The translations under genes were made by a program, and so were the position numbers. A stretch of DNA of 64,000 bases from Adineta ricciae (Eukaryota; Rotifera; Eurotatoria; Adinetida; Adinetidae). The notes under the pieces were generated by a model. That model did not search any database. It saw only the letters and a list, made by a program, of their open reading frames with translations, and had not been told where the DNA came from. Of this stretch, positions 10,175 to 21,810 are shown one piece after another (position 1 is the first letter of the stretch; every line of letters starts with the position of its first letter). The stretch lies in the NCBI GenBank assembly GCA_905250025.1, contig CAJNOJ010000066.1, forward strand, positions 248,001 through 312,000. The letters run 5' to 3'.

Positions 10175-12511
10175 TTTGCGTATACAAATAGAAAGCTTTA
10201 ATCGATTTAATAAAGAAATGATACTTGATATGAACCGTTCTATTTGTGAATTCAACATAAGTCTCGCTTGTTGTTTTCTTCGTCTTTCAATACAATAGAC
10301 ATCACTTACAAATACTTGAATCTACAGCGAAAAAAATTGTTCAAGTGTTCAAATATTTGTAGTTGAAAGAACATCAATTAGAACACTCTACTACTTACTT
10401 CGAACTCTTCTCTCCCTATGAAAACAAAAAGGTTAGACGTTTTCACCAACTCGTGATCGGAATGCAAAGTCTTATCGATATTTCCCATCAACTCGCAAAG
10501 AAAAATAGTAGAACAAAATTTTGTTTTAATGTTTATAAACATCCGAACAGATATATCATCAACACATTAAACTAATGGCTATCCAGAAGATCAACAGAGT
10601 AATGTATCTTATACTGTTAATCAGCTCTTAGTCTCCCTAGTGTATCAATCTAATTTACTGATGAACGACAGAAGCGTCCAAACAAAATGAAGATGAATGT
10701 TAACTATCGAGAGTAATGATCATCATTATCGACAACTAAATGCGCGATTTGCGACGTAGAAATGGTGAAAAAGAAGAATTTAACGTTATTTTTCAACGAC
10801 AACAATTGGCTTTTTCTGATAACGATCGAATGACATTAGCGGTAAACGTGTTTAATCTCTATTCGATGCAATCTAATGGATAGTTTTCTTTGTTATTGAA
10901 ATCATGTAACAGGTCATCAAGAATATGATGATTCAAGTTGAAGTGTTGACGAAAGAAATAGATAAGATCAATCTAGACAAACCATCACTAACGACAAATG
11001 ATTGATGGATGTCGACTGATCATTCGTTGTTCTTCTTCTTCTTCTTCTCTTGACAATTTTTCGTTAAATACTCCAAAAGAGCTTCAGTAGCTTTCGATCA
11101 ATGTAAAGCCGTTATCAAACAAATAGAACATTTAACAACATGCTTAATCCGAGATCTACTTTTCGCTTGTTATTGTTCATTCGATTCGATAATGTCCGAA
11201 TAGGCCCTCAAGAAGAAATTCGTTTGCGAATATATTTTAATACAAGCGATATGAAGGAATTTTTCATATCTATTTATGTTCTATTAAGTATGTTATTCTT
11301 TTTTGCTCTCGCACCATTAGATTGGATTCAGCCAATTGCTTTCTACTTGAACATAACAGACACTTATTGAACGTTTGTTTTGATTTGATTTTACCGCGAA
11401 CGGCTTCGATATATCGTTAGTAGTTGTCTGTGTATACAAATTTGGCGTTGAGCCAAAATTGTATACTTGTCAGACATAACATCTTTGAACCAACCATCTT
11501 TTTTTCTATTTGTTCAGTTGTCCGTTCTTCCGTTACTTCTTTTTTTCTTCCTAAGGTCAGAATGTCTAGATGAAGACAGAAAGGAAGAAAAATCTATCAA
11601 TGTTTGAACGAAAGATGATGTTCATATTTCTACCATTGAACAAATCGAAGAGACAAGCGTGGATATAGTATGTTAGTATCGGGCAAAAATAGCGTTTAGC
11701 AAAAGAAAGAGAAACAGGTCAATGTTCGGTCAAAAATTGAGAGAAAGAGAAAAGAAAATGTACATATCTGAACATGTCGCTCATATTTAACATCGACCGA
11801 CAGCGGTCGGATGCGAGTATATACATATATATAGACAAGCGAAAGCTTGTCTTTACGGTTTTTTCTCTCTTTCTCTGCTTTTTTTCGACAACGACGAGAA
11901 GCAAGAAAGAATACATAGAAAACAATGCATATAGGGTCAATCGTCTGGCCAACTCGTCCGGTTGTTCATTTGCATCGCGTTGTTCTCAACATTTATTGTC
12001 GTCTACTACCATCAAAAAAACGTCGTTCTTTGTCTTATTATAATCTCTAGACGAAAAACCAACATGATAATAAATCTAGTCAAATCTACTGATATCTCTC
12101 TCTATTGTCGATATATTCAAAAAAAGGAAAAAACAATTGAAGTTTCTGGAATAAAGTATGGTGAGCTGCATTCTCTCTCTCTATTAAATTTTTTTGTTTC
12201 ATCAAATCTGCATGTGATGTTTGGTTTTGTCTTGATCTGTTTGTGGTGATGGTATGATTAATGACAAAAAAAAGCTGAAGAGAAGAGCTCTCCGATTCAC
12301 ATGATTGTGTTATTTAGTCTATGTGGTTTTTGCAAGTTCATGACTAGATCTCACACTCATCCTAATTGAGAGCACCTTCACTTGATATTTCTTTTTCCTG
12401 ATCATCTTACTAAAGCTAGGTGGAATTTCGGTTGAGGCTGATATGAAAACGATTCCTCACCGGGTTCTACACTTAGCTTTGGTGATAATGTGATTGATTT
12501 TGCTGTGTTTT
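10175..12511 (+). pseudogene. Unresolved third gene of the duplicated unit, copy B
   Basis: Counterpart of 3570-5913. Here a 70-codon frame at 10363-10575 stays open, and the block near 10770-10850 reads EEFNVIFQRQQLAFSDNDR without the shift seen in copy A, followed after an intron by VIKNMMIQVEVLTKEIDKIN near 10920. Upstream of that block no frame is open in either copy, so the gene may be decayed in both or contain splice sites I could not place. A 10-nt indel near 10690 falls in what would be an intron. AATAAA at about 10209 probably ends the CCDC113 transcript. Product unknown. Confidence 0.4.
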
Positions 12512-12766
12512 TTTTCATCGAGAAATCGATTCTGGGAAAAATCTGTTGATCTTTCGACAGAAGATTGTATAGTCGGTTTATATGATTTAGATAAAGAAAT
12601 AAATCACCGGGTATAACACTCTTCCTTTGATATGATCAATAATTGTCGATAATGGAAGAATAACTGTTAAAGTTAAACGAGCCGGATAGTTTGATTATTA
12701 TTGTAGGAAGATTGTCTAAACGGTAACTTCGAATAAAATACAGTCACCGGGTACACACTCTTCCTC
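12454..12766. repeat. Diverged ~140-bp repeats around a CACCGGGT motif
   Basis: The motif tcaccgggt, followed after a few bases by acact, occurs near 12457, 12604 and 12744, with spacings of about 147 and 140 bp. The last two copies also share an upstream gaagattgt and a downstream acactcttcct. The first copy belongs to the duplicated unit and also occurs near 5857. No reading frame explains the pattern. It could be a diverged tandem repeat, a structured noncoding RNA or a regulatory element. Confidence 0.45.
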
Positions 12767-13398
12767 TTTCTGGCTCATATCTGTCGTCTATGGAAATCGT
12801 TCGGCGATTGATTTTATCAATATTTACAAAGAACTCGTTCTCACATTTTGTTTGTGTGTTATTTCTTAAAAATAAATGAAATTATTTTTGTTTTTTTTCC
12901 GCATTAAATATGCTTTTGTAAATTAACACTCGATAATGGGAGAAAGAAAGCAAAATCACTCAGAATAGAACAGTTTCATAGACGCACAAATAAGCGTGAA
13001 TATGAATTTTTATTAATTACTAGGACCAAGCGTGAAATCTATCACTCTATTATTCGTCACTCAAAAAAGAGGCGTCGTTCATTCAATGATTTACTGTTAA
13101 TTATATGAATTAATTTTCTCCATGTTGAAATAGTCGAATTCAATTCAATTGTCATCTCACTGATACTTTCGAGAGTAGCCAATGCTAATGAATCGTCGTA
13201 AAATATGTATGAGACGATAAATTGTTAATGAAGAAATAATATTTGAGAGAAGATAAAAGAAATGTTGATTTGTTTAAACGAAAGACAATTATCGTAGAAA
13301 AAATTCTAAAAATTTATTCGGACGATCATACAATATATGTTATTTGCGTTATTCGCTTCTCCACATATGTCAATGATTCTCATCAGCAACTATCGATC
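12512..13398. other. Intergenic region
   Basis: Apart from the CACCGGGT repeats, this AT-rich stretch holds no recognisable gene on either strand. It forms the upstream region of the alpha/beta hydrolase. Confidence 0.6.
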
Positions 13399-13406
13399 TA
13401 TAAAAG
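13399..13406 (+). promoter_or_regulatory. TATA box of the alpha/beta hydrolase gene
   Basis: A perfect TATAAAAG lies 39 bp before the ATG at 13445. Its position places transcription start close to that ATG and shows that the longer in-frame start at 13337 is not used. Confidence 0.6.
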
Positions 13407-13444
13407 GCGCATGTGAAACCTATTATATAATCTTGAACTGGATC

Positions 13445-15007
13445 ATGTTAAAAATACTCCTGATTTTCAATCTATTTCATCTCATCATCGGTGCATCGGA
13501 TATCATACTTGAACCGATCAAACAAGGAACAAGTCCGTTAGCATTCATTTTTCTTCATGGCGCGGAGTTACCACCGGAACGTTATGTTCCACTATTAAAA
13601 CAAGTGCAGACAACATCAAGCGATAAACTTTGGATCGCTATTCCATCGTTTCCAGACAATATGCCACTTGAAATCTTACGTCCAAAAGTAATTGATGAAA
13701 TGCTACAAAAATTATATCGTTCTGGTATGCCAGAGCATACACTCGTGTTTCTCGGTGGTCATAGTTTAGGTAGTATCACATCTCAGAGTTTAGCAGTAAA
13801 GTATCAAGAGAAAATCTACGGACAAATTCTCACTGGTGCATTTCTCGAACGTAAATATGAATTGGCCACGACTGTTTATCCCGTTTCAACATTGATACTC
13901 TCCGGTGAACTCGATGGTTTAGCACGCGTGACACGTGTTATCGAATCATTTCATTTCTTCTCATCATATCCTCATTTTGCATTGATTATTCCTGGAATGA
14001 ACCACATGAACACTGCATCGGGCCAACCGTCCAGTCATATTATCAAAAACGATATTGAATCAGAAATCAATGAAACTGTCGCTCATCAAGAATTAGCTCT
14101 TCGAATATGTGACTATATGAGCATGCGTTTGAATAATCAAACGATAACACCGATGTTAGAAGAGAATTTAAAACAAACGAAATTCTTTGCTCAACCTTTT
14201 CTTGATGCATTGAAACTGGAAGGATTTTATCATTTTCTTCCACCGTGTTACAACCGAACCAATGAAAATTGTCAAATCGGTTGTCCTTGGAGTACTTACG
14301 CACAAAATATCATGAGCGGACTCAATAATACTGTTCAATTAAATGTTTCCGATGAATTCCACATTGTTTATAAAATACCTGAGCATTTTCCGCATCTTGA
14401 CAACAATTGTTCATCGTTAAAACCATTAAATAATTGTGTATTGAATGTTCACACTGTAACACAAAATGTCTATGATTTTACCGATCAATTTGATACGGGA
14501 GAAACACACACATCTGCCGAAGAAATGCGTGTAAAGATGATCTCTCGACAAGTACTGCTTCAAGCTGCTGATGGAAAACAACACGATTTCAATCAAACAG
14601 ATAATCAATCTTTGTGTGGTTTGATCAATCAACACGCGCTTGATTGGGCTCTAGAAAATGTTGCGAATAAAACGAAAGAAAGATACGAGAAAAAAGGAAA
14701 GAAAATGTTCATTGGTGATGATATTGGTCCGCTCAATGCGGGTCCATTATGGATTTGGACACCATTGGTAAGATTGAAAACAAAAGAGAGTATTAAACAT
14801 CTGTCATGACTTTTCTTGTTTGTTTTTCGATAGAAATACGATCTAGGCACAGATAGCAAAGGTAGACCAATTGTAACCATACGCTCGCCTACACTTCGTC
14901 TACCAGATAATTATCCTGTGTCAGCCGTCGCTGGTTTTCATTACTGCAAATTATTAAGTCCAGCTCGAGCCGTTGAATGGATCTACGTCGATAGTGTAAA
15001 ACCATAA
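13445..15007 (+). CDS. Secreted alpha/beta hydrolase-fold protein
   Basis: Two exons (13445-14767 and 14834-15007, intron 66 nt) encode 498 residues. The N terminus MLKILLIFNLFHLIIGAS is a signal peptide, so the product enters the secretory pathway. The first 200 residues have a serine-hydrolase triad: nucleophile elbow GGHSLGS, acid in SGELDG, and histidine in PGMNHMN. The remaining 270 residues hold several N-glycosylation sequons and a cysteine cluster (CYNRTNENCQIGCPW) in a domain I do not recognise. Substrate unknown; carboxylesterase or lipase activity is a guess. The 1.3-kb uninterrupted exon is unusual beside neighbours with introns every 100-200 bp, which may point to retroposition or horizontal acquisition. 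Confidence 0.78.
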
Positions 15008-18000
15008 AAGAACCTCGTTTGCTTTCTTCTCTTTCTCTATTTTCAACATAATAAATCTTCGAAATGCCGTTCACTGTTAGTCAACAGAAAAAGAACATCG
15101 AGAGATGTGTTTATTTATTTAATCGTCGTTATTTTTCTCAACTTATATTTCCTACCTTGTCTCATCTTACCGAATAGAAAGCCATGAATAATGCAAATGA
15201 AAAATAACCCGTTAAATAACTAAAGAAGTCTTATCTTACAATTCATATAATAGCTAAACGTCAAACAAAGATTTGCTTCTTTCATCGTCCTTCGTTAAAG
15301 TGACGGGAAAAAAATTGCTTAATAGCTTATGAAATTCATCAGTATGAAAAAAAAAGTTGTAGAGCCAGTCAAGGGCTTCTGATGTTTATATATTTATTAG
15401 AAAAAGAGAAAAAAGTCCGTCGAACATTATCAGTTAGATGACAGGCTATTGAGACGAAGTCGTTCTTTTTTTTTCTCTGTTGCTTTCAGATGGAGAAATC
15501 TTAGTTAATATCTATACGCTTGATCAATTGTGATGACCTCGATGTTTGAGGAAAGTTTACAAAGAAACCAGGAGTTGACTTCTTTTTGTTTTATGATAAA
15601 TTCATCAAGTAAAAAATTCACTAAAATAGTAAATAGAATTCTTCCTTTGTTTGGAAATGATTATTTTTTGAGAGTATAAATACAAAGAGAAGCCGAAAGA
15701 GAGAAAGAGAAAATAAGTAATGCTGGGAGTAAAGGAAAGAAGAAAAATTCAGTTCGTTGATAACGTAGACCCTATGAGAAACCGTACGTTTAGCATGACG
15801 AGCAGCTGGTCCATGATAATTATTTCTCGAAGCATTTTTCTTTTTTCACATATCTGCCGCCTGTCGATCTTCTTTCTTCTCTCTTCTTCTTTCGTTTTTA
15901 TGACGATGACTTTGTTAGAACTAGCGCATCATTTAACCGGCTACTATCCCATCGGAGCTTTGACAGTTGTTGATATTTATTTATACTGTCCCAACTTAGT
16001 TAGTATTAGAATATGCGATACAAAAAAAAAAGAAAGGAAAAATCATTGACATTACAATTACGACACCGTCTTTGACATATACAAGTGCTATCAGTGCTAC
16101 TATATTCGTCACCTCGACTTGCCAGCGATAAGCTTTCATCAGCGTTAATCTTCAGTAAAGCATGCTGAAGATGACATAAAGAAAATACCGTATATCTTTT
16201 TCTTTTTACAATCATTAGTTTTCTTGTTAGTTACTCTTATATCACCTAGAAGGATTTGTACGTGTATTCAGGCTGTTAACGATTCATTTATCTTTGTTTG
16301 CCAGAATCGGAGATAAGTCAGGCAAAAGAGGAAGAACTCGAACGACTATCAACAAACAAGGTAAGTTTACTATTGATCTTCTCAAAATATATTGTAAATA
16401 TTCAGTAAACATTGACATTTTGTCCAAACAATAACTCTTCCGGAATAACATTATGTCGTTTCTTTGCCTTAATCAAACTAGTATTCACATCTCGATCTAT
16501 GTAGACATGTTTCTAAGTTCGTTTAGTTAGGTCAAGTCAAACGTCGAGAATTTTTATCATTTGATGACGCACGAATCCCATCACATCTAAATCGTTGTTA
16601 ATCAGATCATTAGAATCGTTAAGTCGTATTTATACGTTTTCTTGTTATTAAATTACGAGAGAACTATGAAAGATTCGCCCTTCATTGTTATCATATCAAG
16701 ACTTGTTATGTTATGAATGACTTGGAACGAAGACAAGAGAACAAAGGATTATCGAACTAAATATTTTCTTCTTATCGAATTTGATATTTCTAATCCACAA
16801 GATCGATTTCATTTATTATATTACTGATAGATTAATCTGTATTTGAAACTCATGAGCTTTTTTATGTAGTTTATAGGCATTTTTTCTTTTATATTTCTTC
16901 GTTGATCGATGATTACACGAACGATCCAATAGAAATAACGAGTAAGAAATTGGTACGCCAAGGCAATACTTTAGATGCATCGAATTCACGATATTATTGA
17001 TGCGTGTTGCATATTAAGTAAATATCAATTGATGACGTGTACTTGGTGAAAAAAAAGATTGGACTCTTCATAATCAGTACACTATTGCCTAGAATGTAAA
17101 GGCCAAGAAAGGCAAAGGAATGTTACTAAATCCCATATCAACAAAAAACATCGTTTATAATCAGTCATTTTTCTAATCTGTGACGCGTTTGTCTTTTGCT
17201 CTCTCCCTGTCTGGTATTCTTATTCTTTTCGAACGATTTTTCTTCTTTGTCCAGAAGAACGAAGGTCTTTGGTTAAGTGCACGAGTTACTCTCCTCAATC
17301 TTGCATTTTGTAAAGGCTTACAGAATAAAAAAAGAAAGAAATAAACGAAGCAGATAAGTGGAATTTCCTGTTGGCGAATTAACAGTTATTCGTTGTTATG
17401 TGACATAGAAAGTCGAGGGAACACAGACATACAGATCTTTGTTCTTTAACTATTCGAGCGATAATACTCAATTCTTTGAGACGATGTTATTGAGAATCTC
17501 GATAGTGTTCCTGATATAGATCTGAAAGAAGCAATTAAGTAAGTTTAGCACTCGAAAAAAATCGACTGAATGATAATGTTTTCAAAGCTTTTAACAATGA
17601 TTTCTTCCACGCTCTTCTCTTCCTCTCTCTCTCTCTTGGTATTTGTTCATTATTTATTTATTTAACGTTAGATTTGATAATCATATTAGACTTCATCTTG
17701 TTTCGTTTGCATTTTAGCGTAAGTAATAAACAAGTTTTATTTATCATTATTCACGAAAAAAGAAGAAGAACTAGTAGACGATTGCATCGTGAACGAAGAA
17801 ATCTCACCAAGATGGTTAGCATTATTTACTTGTGTCAATGCGATTCTTTCTCTTTCCCTCTCTCCTTTTTCTTCTTCTCTTTTTCTGCGCCTCCGCTTTT
17901 ATTCTTTTTTTTTACTTCTCTTCGCGTTCGCATTCTTTATTGTATTTTTCACAGTTGTTACATACATATATATATACGATAGGTAGCTGAAAATGGACAC

Positions 18001-18249
18001 GAGTGCACTCAAAAGAACAAGAGGTCGAACTGTCACTGACACTATCAGACACCGCATAAGCGTATCGATTACCATTTAAAAACCGATCTGTGTACCTTGA
18101 AAAGAAAATTACCAAGGGTAATTATATTGCTTTTGAGTCGATTTGCGAATTAAGGAGATTTTAGAAGGAGAAAGAACGAGTTTGGAAGGTAAAATTTCTT
18201 TCATTTTTGTAGAAACCAATTCGAATTTTGTCTGATTAGTTTCTTAAAC
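15008..18249. other. Long intergenic region or leader of the transporter gene
   Basis: No gene is supported here. A TATAAATA at 15675-15682 on the plus strand precedes a 109-codon ORF at 15720-16049 of unremarkable composition. A short exon-like block near 16305-16361 ends in a strong donor (caaggtaagt). These could be noncoding 5' exons of the glutamate transporter at 18250. The ORFs near 17700-17980 lie in pyrimidine-rich sequence and look spurious. Confidence 0.45.
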
Positions 18250-20406
18250 ATGGACGAAAAACATGATCAAACCGTGGCAATGCTCAACGATGAGACTCAT
18301 ACGCCAAGAACGAGAACTGACGATCATCCAGCACCGTTAAGAAAAGTATTACTATGACTGTTTTGTCTTTTTCTCACATTCATTTCGTTTCTTAGTGCTG
18401 TACTAGTGTTCTTGGTGCTTTGCGAAATAATCTACTTCTGACATTAACGATAGCCGGTGTATTTTTGGGTTTCATACTTGGTTTCACTGTTCGTTCTTAT
18501 AATCCGTCTACCGAAACGATCATGATTCTCTCGTTTCCCGGTGACATTCTAATGCGCATGCTCAAAATGCTCATTCTACCATTGATTACATCCAGTCTTA
18601 TCACTGGTATGTTATTACAACATGTGCACGATGGTATTTGCTCGCATTCGATTTCTTTTATAGGCTTAGCTGTACTTGATCCGAAATCGAGTGGTAAATT
18701 AGGTTTATATGCACTAACATATTACTTTTGTACGACAATACTTGCTGCTATACTTGGTATTGTTTTGGTACAAGTTATCCGGCCAGGCGAAAGAAATACT
18801 AAGGTTAGTCTCCCATCATATGCACCCGTGGCCGAAGGCGATCAAGTTACAACGCTCGATGCTATATTCGATTTATTTCGGTACGATCAGTTCGTTCGCT
18901 GACAATTTGTTCGAAATGTTGGTCATTTTTTTTAGGAATATGTTCGCGGAAAACATTATTCAAGCAACGCTTGAACAAGTTAAAACAACAAGAAGTTCGT
19001 CGAAAAGTGATCGTTCGATATTCGGAACGAACTTGTTTCTTTCTTTTAGTACATACTAACATTACCAACGAAGTAACAGGCGATATTACCGTCAAAACGA
19101 AATTCGAAACACGCTATGTTGCGGGTGCCAATTTCTTGGGTAAGAATTGTTGATATACGTATTATCACTTGGGGAAAATGTACGTTTTCACCCTAGGTTT
19201 GATTACGTTTTGTTGTGCTTTTGGTATCACAATTGGAACAATGGGCAAACGCGGAGAACCGATGTTGCATTTTTTTCTCATATTAAATGAAATCGTCATG
19301 AAATTAATTAAACTTGTCATGTGGTATGTAATGATCAATTGAATCCGTCGAACAGCATCAATGTTGATATCTATTTAGGTACTCACCCGTTGGTATCATG
19401 TTCTTAGTCGCGGGAAAAATTTTAGAAATCGAAGATTTAATTAAATTAGCTCAAAGTCTTGGCATGTACGCTTTAACTGTCCTAACAGGTTTAGCTATAC
19501 ATTCATTGATTACACTACCATTGATCTACTATGCGGTTACGAGAAAAAATCCATTTGCATTCTATGCAGGCATGCTTCAAGCCTGGCTAACTGGTATTGG
19601 TACAGGTTCGAGGTAGGTCGCGACCTATTTGCCTTGTTGTAATTGGATATGAATTGTTTTACTTTTTGAACTATTCTTCAGTGCGGCGTCATTACCTGTA
19701 ACATTTCGATGTTTGGAAGAAACATTAAAATTAGACAGGCGCGTAACACGATTCGTTTTGCCTATTGGAGCAACAGTTAATATGGGTAAGGAAGTTGAAT
19801 TCTCGAGGTAAAAAATAACACTATGTGATGTAGATGGTACGGCTTTGTATGAAGCTGTAGCACCCGTTTTTCTTGCCCAATTGATTGGTAGACAATTGGG
19901 TATTGGTCAATTGATTATTGTCAGGTAAAACATTCACAAAAAAAAAGAGAACGCAAATCAACTAAAAAGTGTGTTATTAATATGTAAATAGTTTAACAGC
20001 AACAGTTGCGTCAGTTGGAGCTGCTTCAATTCCGTCAGCCGGTCTGGTAACCATGTTGTTAGTTATGTCAGCTGTGAATATACCTGCAAAAGAAATAACA
20101 ATTATTTTTGCTATCGATTGGGCATTGTAAGTGAAAGAAAACCGAATGACATTCTCATTTCGAATGTGTTACTATTTTCGTCTTGTCGTGCATTTTAGAG
20201 ATCGAATTCGTACATCCGTTAATATTTTGGGCGATGGTATTGGCGCTGGTGTTGTTGATCATCTCGTTCGTTCTGAACTAGGACCTACTGATCTGGAAGA
20301 AGGCGAAAGTACCAATGCACCTATTAAAGCTCGAACAGCCTCGGAATTGAGTGGTGAACGGCGACTACACAGTCGCGATGATTTTCATGAAACGTCGAAA
20401 CTTTAA
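18250..20406 (+). CDS. Excitatory amino acid transporter (SLC1 family, EAAT type)
   Basis: Sodium-coupled glutamate/aspartate transporter of the plasma membrane. Eleven exons (18250-18345, 18396-18606, 18664-18880, 18936-18994, 19050-19139, 19197-19323, 19379-19612, 19682-19785, 19834-19924, 19992-20126, 20199-20406) join in phase to 491 residues. Hallmarks in order: first membrane helices with [13 protein letters not shown]; glycosylated loop (NIT); [26 protein letters not shown]; hairpin 1 GTGSSAASLP; helix 7 [10 protein letters not shown]; hairpin 2 [16 protein letters not shown]; helix 8 [12 protein letters not shown]. The arginine in RTSVNILGD is the residue that selects acidic substrates, so this is EAAT-like rather than ASCT-like. 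The N-terminal tail is short. The paralogue (EAAT1-3) cannot be told. Confidence 0.93.
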
Positions 20407-21810
20407 TATCGCAAACAAAACAATGATGTTATCAACTTCTCTTCTATTTTACTCGCTCGTTTTCTCAGGTTACAACAACTGCCTACAATTAGAGCAAAAC
20501 AAGAACTGTAATAATAATCATACTCATACTAACAATCTAGGAGCAAACACAAAGCAAAACATTGTAGTTTTTTTTTTCTTTTCTTTTTCAATACAGTTTA
20601 TTTATCTATTTTAACATAGTCTAGTTGGCATCGTTTTGTAAACAAACAAAATCGTTTGTCTTTATATAGATTTACCATTTCTTTATACATGTCTTCAATT
20701 AAGAACAGTTTCGTTTTATTTCTGTTAATTCATTTTGGTGTTGTTTCTTCTGTTCCCTTTTCGTATTTTAATTTTTCTCATTTTACATTTCAAACAAAAG
20801 CACAAGAAGACTTTTCATGTCTACTTCTTTCCTGCGTTTAATCTCTTCTTATCCTTTGTTTTGTTCATCAATGTGATTGTGTATCGTGGCCAAAAAAACA
20901 GTTTCACATTTTTTTTTCTTTTCGACACTACTGTCTCAAAACATAAAACAAAAAAAAAACAAACCCGATAGATCAAGCAAAACTAGTTGCACAGTAGAAT
21001 TCAACTTTCCTCTTTCTTCCCTTTCGCTTATTTACAATGGAAATTGATATAATCGTTCAAGAGAGCATTCAAATCGTTTCATGTGAAGTAGACATTGAGA
21101 AATATGAGAAAGGAAACGACAGGCAAAGGTAATTTCCGTTTTTGCTTCCATAATCATGCCATTTATTTATTCATCAAGTGTTAAGCAAGGCCAACATTTA
21201 CGTTACTTTGTCATTACTCCTTATTTTTCCTGTCACTTAGTTTTCTCTTTTTATTTAGTTCGACCATAATCATACTAACCAACATGAATTCTACAGTTAA
21301 TTAATAGGCCATGAGAGACTTGGGCGAGAAAATTACCCTGGGAAGAAAAAAGGTTTTCTATCAAATAAATCTTCGCTGTGAAGATCAGTGAATTCATTTG
21401 ATTGAAATCTCAAATGACAACTTAGAAGTCATCGTTCGACAATATGTCTTGTTAAGAGATGTGGATCATTACGTTCTCTTCCTTTGACAGCTTTGAGAAG
21501 AGAGATGTGCCACTAGTGTTACCTAGAAGTTGAATCATGTTCGACGAACCCGATGTTAATCAAATGGAAGTACGGCCAGTCATTAAATTCTATCAGCGTA
21601 TTTTAATAGTGCTTCAATGAAAATTGATGAATTTTTTGTGGAGATAATTGGATGTTCTTTGCATAGAAAGATCTACACGCTACAACGCGTCGATGAAATA
21701 GAACAAAACAATTTGCTTTTAGATTCATAATCAACAGTGTTTTATAGATATATATAGATTTCTTTAAATAAAACTATCAAAGAGAGTAGAAATGCTTGAT
21801 AAATAATCGA
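20407..21810. other. Intergenic region between convergent genes
   Basis: AT-rich and homopolymer-rich sequence, probably 3' UTRs of the transporter (plus) and ATG7 (minus). ORFs at 20351-20971 are T-rich and look non-coding. Nothing else recognised. Confidence 0.6.

Larger units (their letters stand above)
6597..12511. repeat. Tandem segmental duplication, unit B
   Basis: Second copy of the unit in 1-5913, same order and orientation. The left side of the CEP97 gene continues past the duplicated part to 5919, so this copy holds the complete CEP97 3' end. The right edge is near 12511, where the sequence after the shared gctgtgtttt diverges from unit A. Both edges are direct-repeat junctions; no transposon ends or target-site duplications were seen. 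Confidence 0.93.

Noticed and set aside
13337-13444. Longer N terminus for the alpha/beta hydrolase
   Set aside because: A TATA box lies inside this extension and the downstream ATG opens a clean signal peptide.
17674-17986. Overlapping 102- and 65-codon ORFs
   Set aside because: They derive from a pyrimidine-rich tract and are overlapping frames of low complexity.
20131-20406. Independent 91-codon protein at the transporter's 3' end
   Set aside because: It is the last transporter exon read together with part of intron 10.
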